DNA of 64,000 nt from Scopulibacillus darangshiensis (GTDB lineage: Bacteria; Bacillota; Bacilli; Bacillales; Sporolactobacillaceae), in NCBI RefSeq assembly GCF_004341035.1, contig NZ_SLXK01000003.1, positions 152,451 through 216,450 of the forward strand, read 5' to 3'. Position 1 is the stretch's first letter. Every line of letters begins with the position of its first letter. Shown piece by piece: positions 62,974 through 64,000 of this stretch. The notes beneath the pieces were generated by a model that worked only from the letters and a program-made list of their open reading frames with translations, made no database searches and had not been told where the DNA came from. Position numbers and translations under genes: made by a program.

Positions 62974-63147
62974 CGCCGTATTTGGGTAAAAGTAAAAAAG
63001 TTACTGGGAATCGAAATTCTTACAGATATTCTTCCGATTTAGCATTTCCTAACGATTAAAAATTATTATCCTTATTTGAAGGGAAATGAAGTTATTTGGC
63101 GAATTATTTATATAAGAACAATTGTTCGTAACGAAAATGTCATATAA
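62974..63147. other. Degenerate intergenic DNA with one palindrome
   Basis: No supported frame. GAACAATTGTTC at 63116-63127 is a perfect 12-bp palindrome of GAAC-N4-GTTC type, like a Bacillus LexA box, but no gene is placed to be controlled by it. Confidence 0.4.
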
Positions 63148-63232
63148 AGAAAACTCGCCGATTGGCGAGCCTTTGGCGAAGACAGAGGCGTAGTTGCACT
63201 TATGTGCGTCAGAAAGTTATACTTTCTGATTA
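63148..63232. repeat. Hairpin-rich intergenic element
   Basis: Successive short hairpins: CTCGCCGATTGGCGAG (63155-63170), GCACTTATGTGC (63196-63207) and CAGAAAGTTATACTTTCTG (63210-63228), with GGCGAAGACAGAGGCGTAG between. The arrangement resembles a dispersed element of Bacillales genomes; its family is not certain from one copy. Confidence 0.4.
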
Positions 63233-63239
63233 ATCAAAA

Positions 63240-63266
63240 AACTAACCCTGCTTTTCAGCAGGGAAT
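63240..63266 (-). terminator. Terminator of the lysE remnant
   Basis: On the minus strand CCCTGCTGAAAAGCAGGG (7-bp stem, loop GAAA) is followed by TTAGTTTTTT, directly after the stop at 63272. Confidence 0.8.
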
Positions 63267-63271
63267 TAAGT

Positions 63272-63777
63272 TTAATGGTCAGCCTTTTCAAGGGCAAGTT
63301 TTACGCCGAATCCTATTAGTACAGTGCCTGATATTCCTTGTATGAATTTTTGTGTACGCGGTTTTTTCATAAAAGCGCTAATCTGATTAATTAAAAAGAC
63401 ATAAAGCAAAAACCAGATGGCTGTCAATATGGCATAAGTCAATCCCATGACAAGAAATTGGAGAAAAGTGCTGCTACCTGTGTCAACAAACTGTGGCAAG
63501 AACGTTAAGAAAAAGACAGCGACTTTAGGATTTAAAATGTTTGTCAGAAAGCCTTGGCGAAAACAAGATGGTTGCTGACCGACACCTTTGGGCTTTGTAT
63601 CATCAGCTGCATGTCTTTCATTTTTCATTAATGACAATAGAGCTTTAATACCCAGAAAAATTAAGTAAAGGGCACCAATATATTTAAACCTGAAATATTC
63701 ATAGTCTAATGTCGATGTCCCAAGAAATTGGGTTATATCAGGGTTTTCAATGCCATAACTTTCACCTAAAAAATGAA
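63272..63777 (-). pseudogene. 5'-truncated LysE-family exporter
   Basis: The C-terminal two thirds of a LysE/RhtB-type amino acid exporter: FKYIGALYLIFLGIKAL, then a charged loop, FRQGFLTNILNPKVAVFFLTFLPQFV (in sections) and the last two helices to GFGVKLALEKADH. Reading upstream in the same frame gives ENPDITQFLGTSTLDYEYF to about 63777, but the first helices and a start codon are missing. The IS1380-type element begins there, so its insertion, perhaps with a deletion, removed the 5' end. An internal ATG at 63637 would leave only three or four helices. Confidence 0.75.
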
Positions 63778-63779
63778 AG

Positions 63780-64000
63780 GGTTAAAACGTGAAAAAGAGC
63801 CCTAGCTTTGGTAATGTCATAGTTGTCGAGACCAAAACATACCAAAGGAGGCTCTTATTATGACTAGTGTAACTGACCAAGCTATGGAATTCAATAAACG
63901 TGTCAAAATAAATTTTGACGGCGGCGATCTAACCAGCGAATCAGGCCTATTGTTGTACAAAGAATTTGATGAAAAAATGGGCCTAAGTGACTTGATAAGA
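63780..64000 (+). mobile_element. IS1380-family insertion sequence, left end (partial)
   Basis: Non-coding left end followed by the transposase start. The exact terminus is not fixed: candidates are GGGTTAAAACGTG (63779 onward) or CCTAGCTTTGG (63800 onward), and the right end with its inverted repeat lies beyond the window. It interrupts the lysE reading frame. Confidence 0.75.
63860..64000 (+). CDS. IS1380-family transposase, N-terminal part
   Basis: ATG 63860 follows AAAGGAGG. The first 47 residues include KRVKINFDGGDLTSESGLLL and KEFDEKMGLSDL, the conserved N-terminus of IS1380 transposases (DDE type, about 430-480 residues in full). The window ends inside the gene, so it cannot be judged whether the element is intact. 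Confidence 0.85.
   Translation, partial: MTSVTDQAMEFNKRVKINFDGGDLTSESGLLLYKEFDEKMGLSDLIR

Noticed and set aside
63272..63637. Complete short LysE gene from ATG 63637
   Set aside because: It begins in the middle of the domain; conserved LysE sequence continues upstream in the same frame to about 63777, so it is a truncated gene.

Overview
The window is a stretch of chromosome from a low-GC, Gram-positive, spore-forming member of the Bacillales. Reasons: Bacillus-type ribosome binding sites with frequent TTG and GTG starts, candidate CcpA (cre) sites, a SAM-I (S-box) riboswitch, a SpoVB homologue, and relatives of the B. subtilis lut, deo, roc, gbs, yukJ, yckD, yvlC and yesL genes. I cannot name the genus from this evidence. 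Most genes are complete, but the window carries many small wrecks (a fic toxin, a nucleoside deaminase, an epimerase, a DUF2961/GH172 hydrolase, a P-loop kinase, a monooxygenase and a LysE exporter). It ends inside an IS1380-type insertion sequence.

Layout. 1-1.85 kb: a VbhA-type antitoxin whose Fic toxin has decayed, and a DnaA-like AAA+ protein that lacks the DNA-binding domain. 2-4.2 kb: peptide symporter and LOG-family hydrolase. 4.3-9.9 kb: lactate utilisation (permease, GntR regulator, lutABC), with the same palindromic operator before the permease and before lutA. 10-18.8 kb: single genes (EcsC-like, PspC, MFS efflux, ZIP metal transporter, GbsR-like regulator, secreted lipase, DinB, YukJ, glutathione peroxidase). 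18.9-24.3 kb: SAM riboswitch before an unknown small gene, YckD-like protein, M3 peptidase, DinB, SpoVB.

24.4-32.8 kb: nitrogen-compound catabolism. It holds an operon of dimethylargininase, amino acid permease and RocB-like peptidase, then a Rieske oxygenase and a second permease divergent from a CdaR-type regulator. 32.9-34.6 kb: ECF-like sigma factor followed directly by a ClpP and a truncated epimerase. 35-44.4 kb: ROK regulator, binding protein, ATPase, fused permease, ArgH-like lyase and a large secreted PIG-L deacetylase, a coherent uptake-and-breakdown cluster of unknown substrate. 44.5-47.2 kb: ketoreductase, two MaoC dehydratases and a flavin enzyme of the NPD/FabK family. 47.3-52.2 kb: deoR, pdp, deoC, cdd and nupC for deoxynucleoside use.

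52.3-57.8 kb: a 121-bp tandem repeat array with about 20.5-bp internal phasing, a NERD-domain protein, YesL with a GH172 remnant, a calcium/proton antiporter, an amidohydrolase and decayed fragments. 57.9-62.6 kb: TetR regulator, NCS1 permease, DUF917 protein and HyuA-like hydantoinase/oxoprolinase in one operon. 62.6-64 kb: degenerate DNA with a broken monooxygenase, hairpin-rich sequence, a 5'-truncated lysE and the start of an IS1380-family transposase.

Best candidates for undescribed biology: the ROK-ABC-ArgH-PIG-L cluster, the SAM-riboswitch-controlled small gene, the SDR-MaoC-MaoC-NPD quartet, the helically phased repeat array, the DnaA paralogue without domain IV, and the dimethylargininase operon with its palindromic leader.
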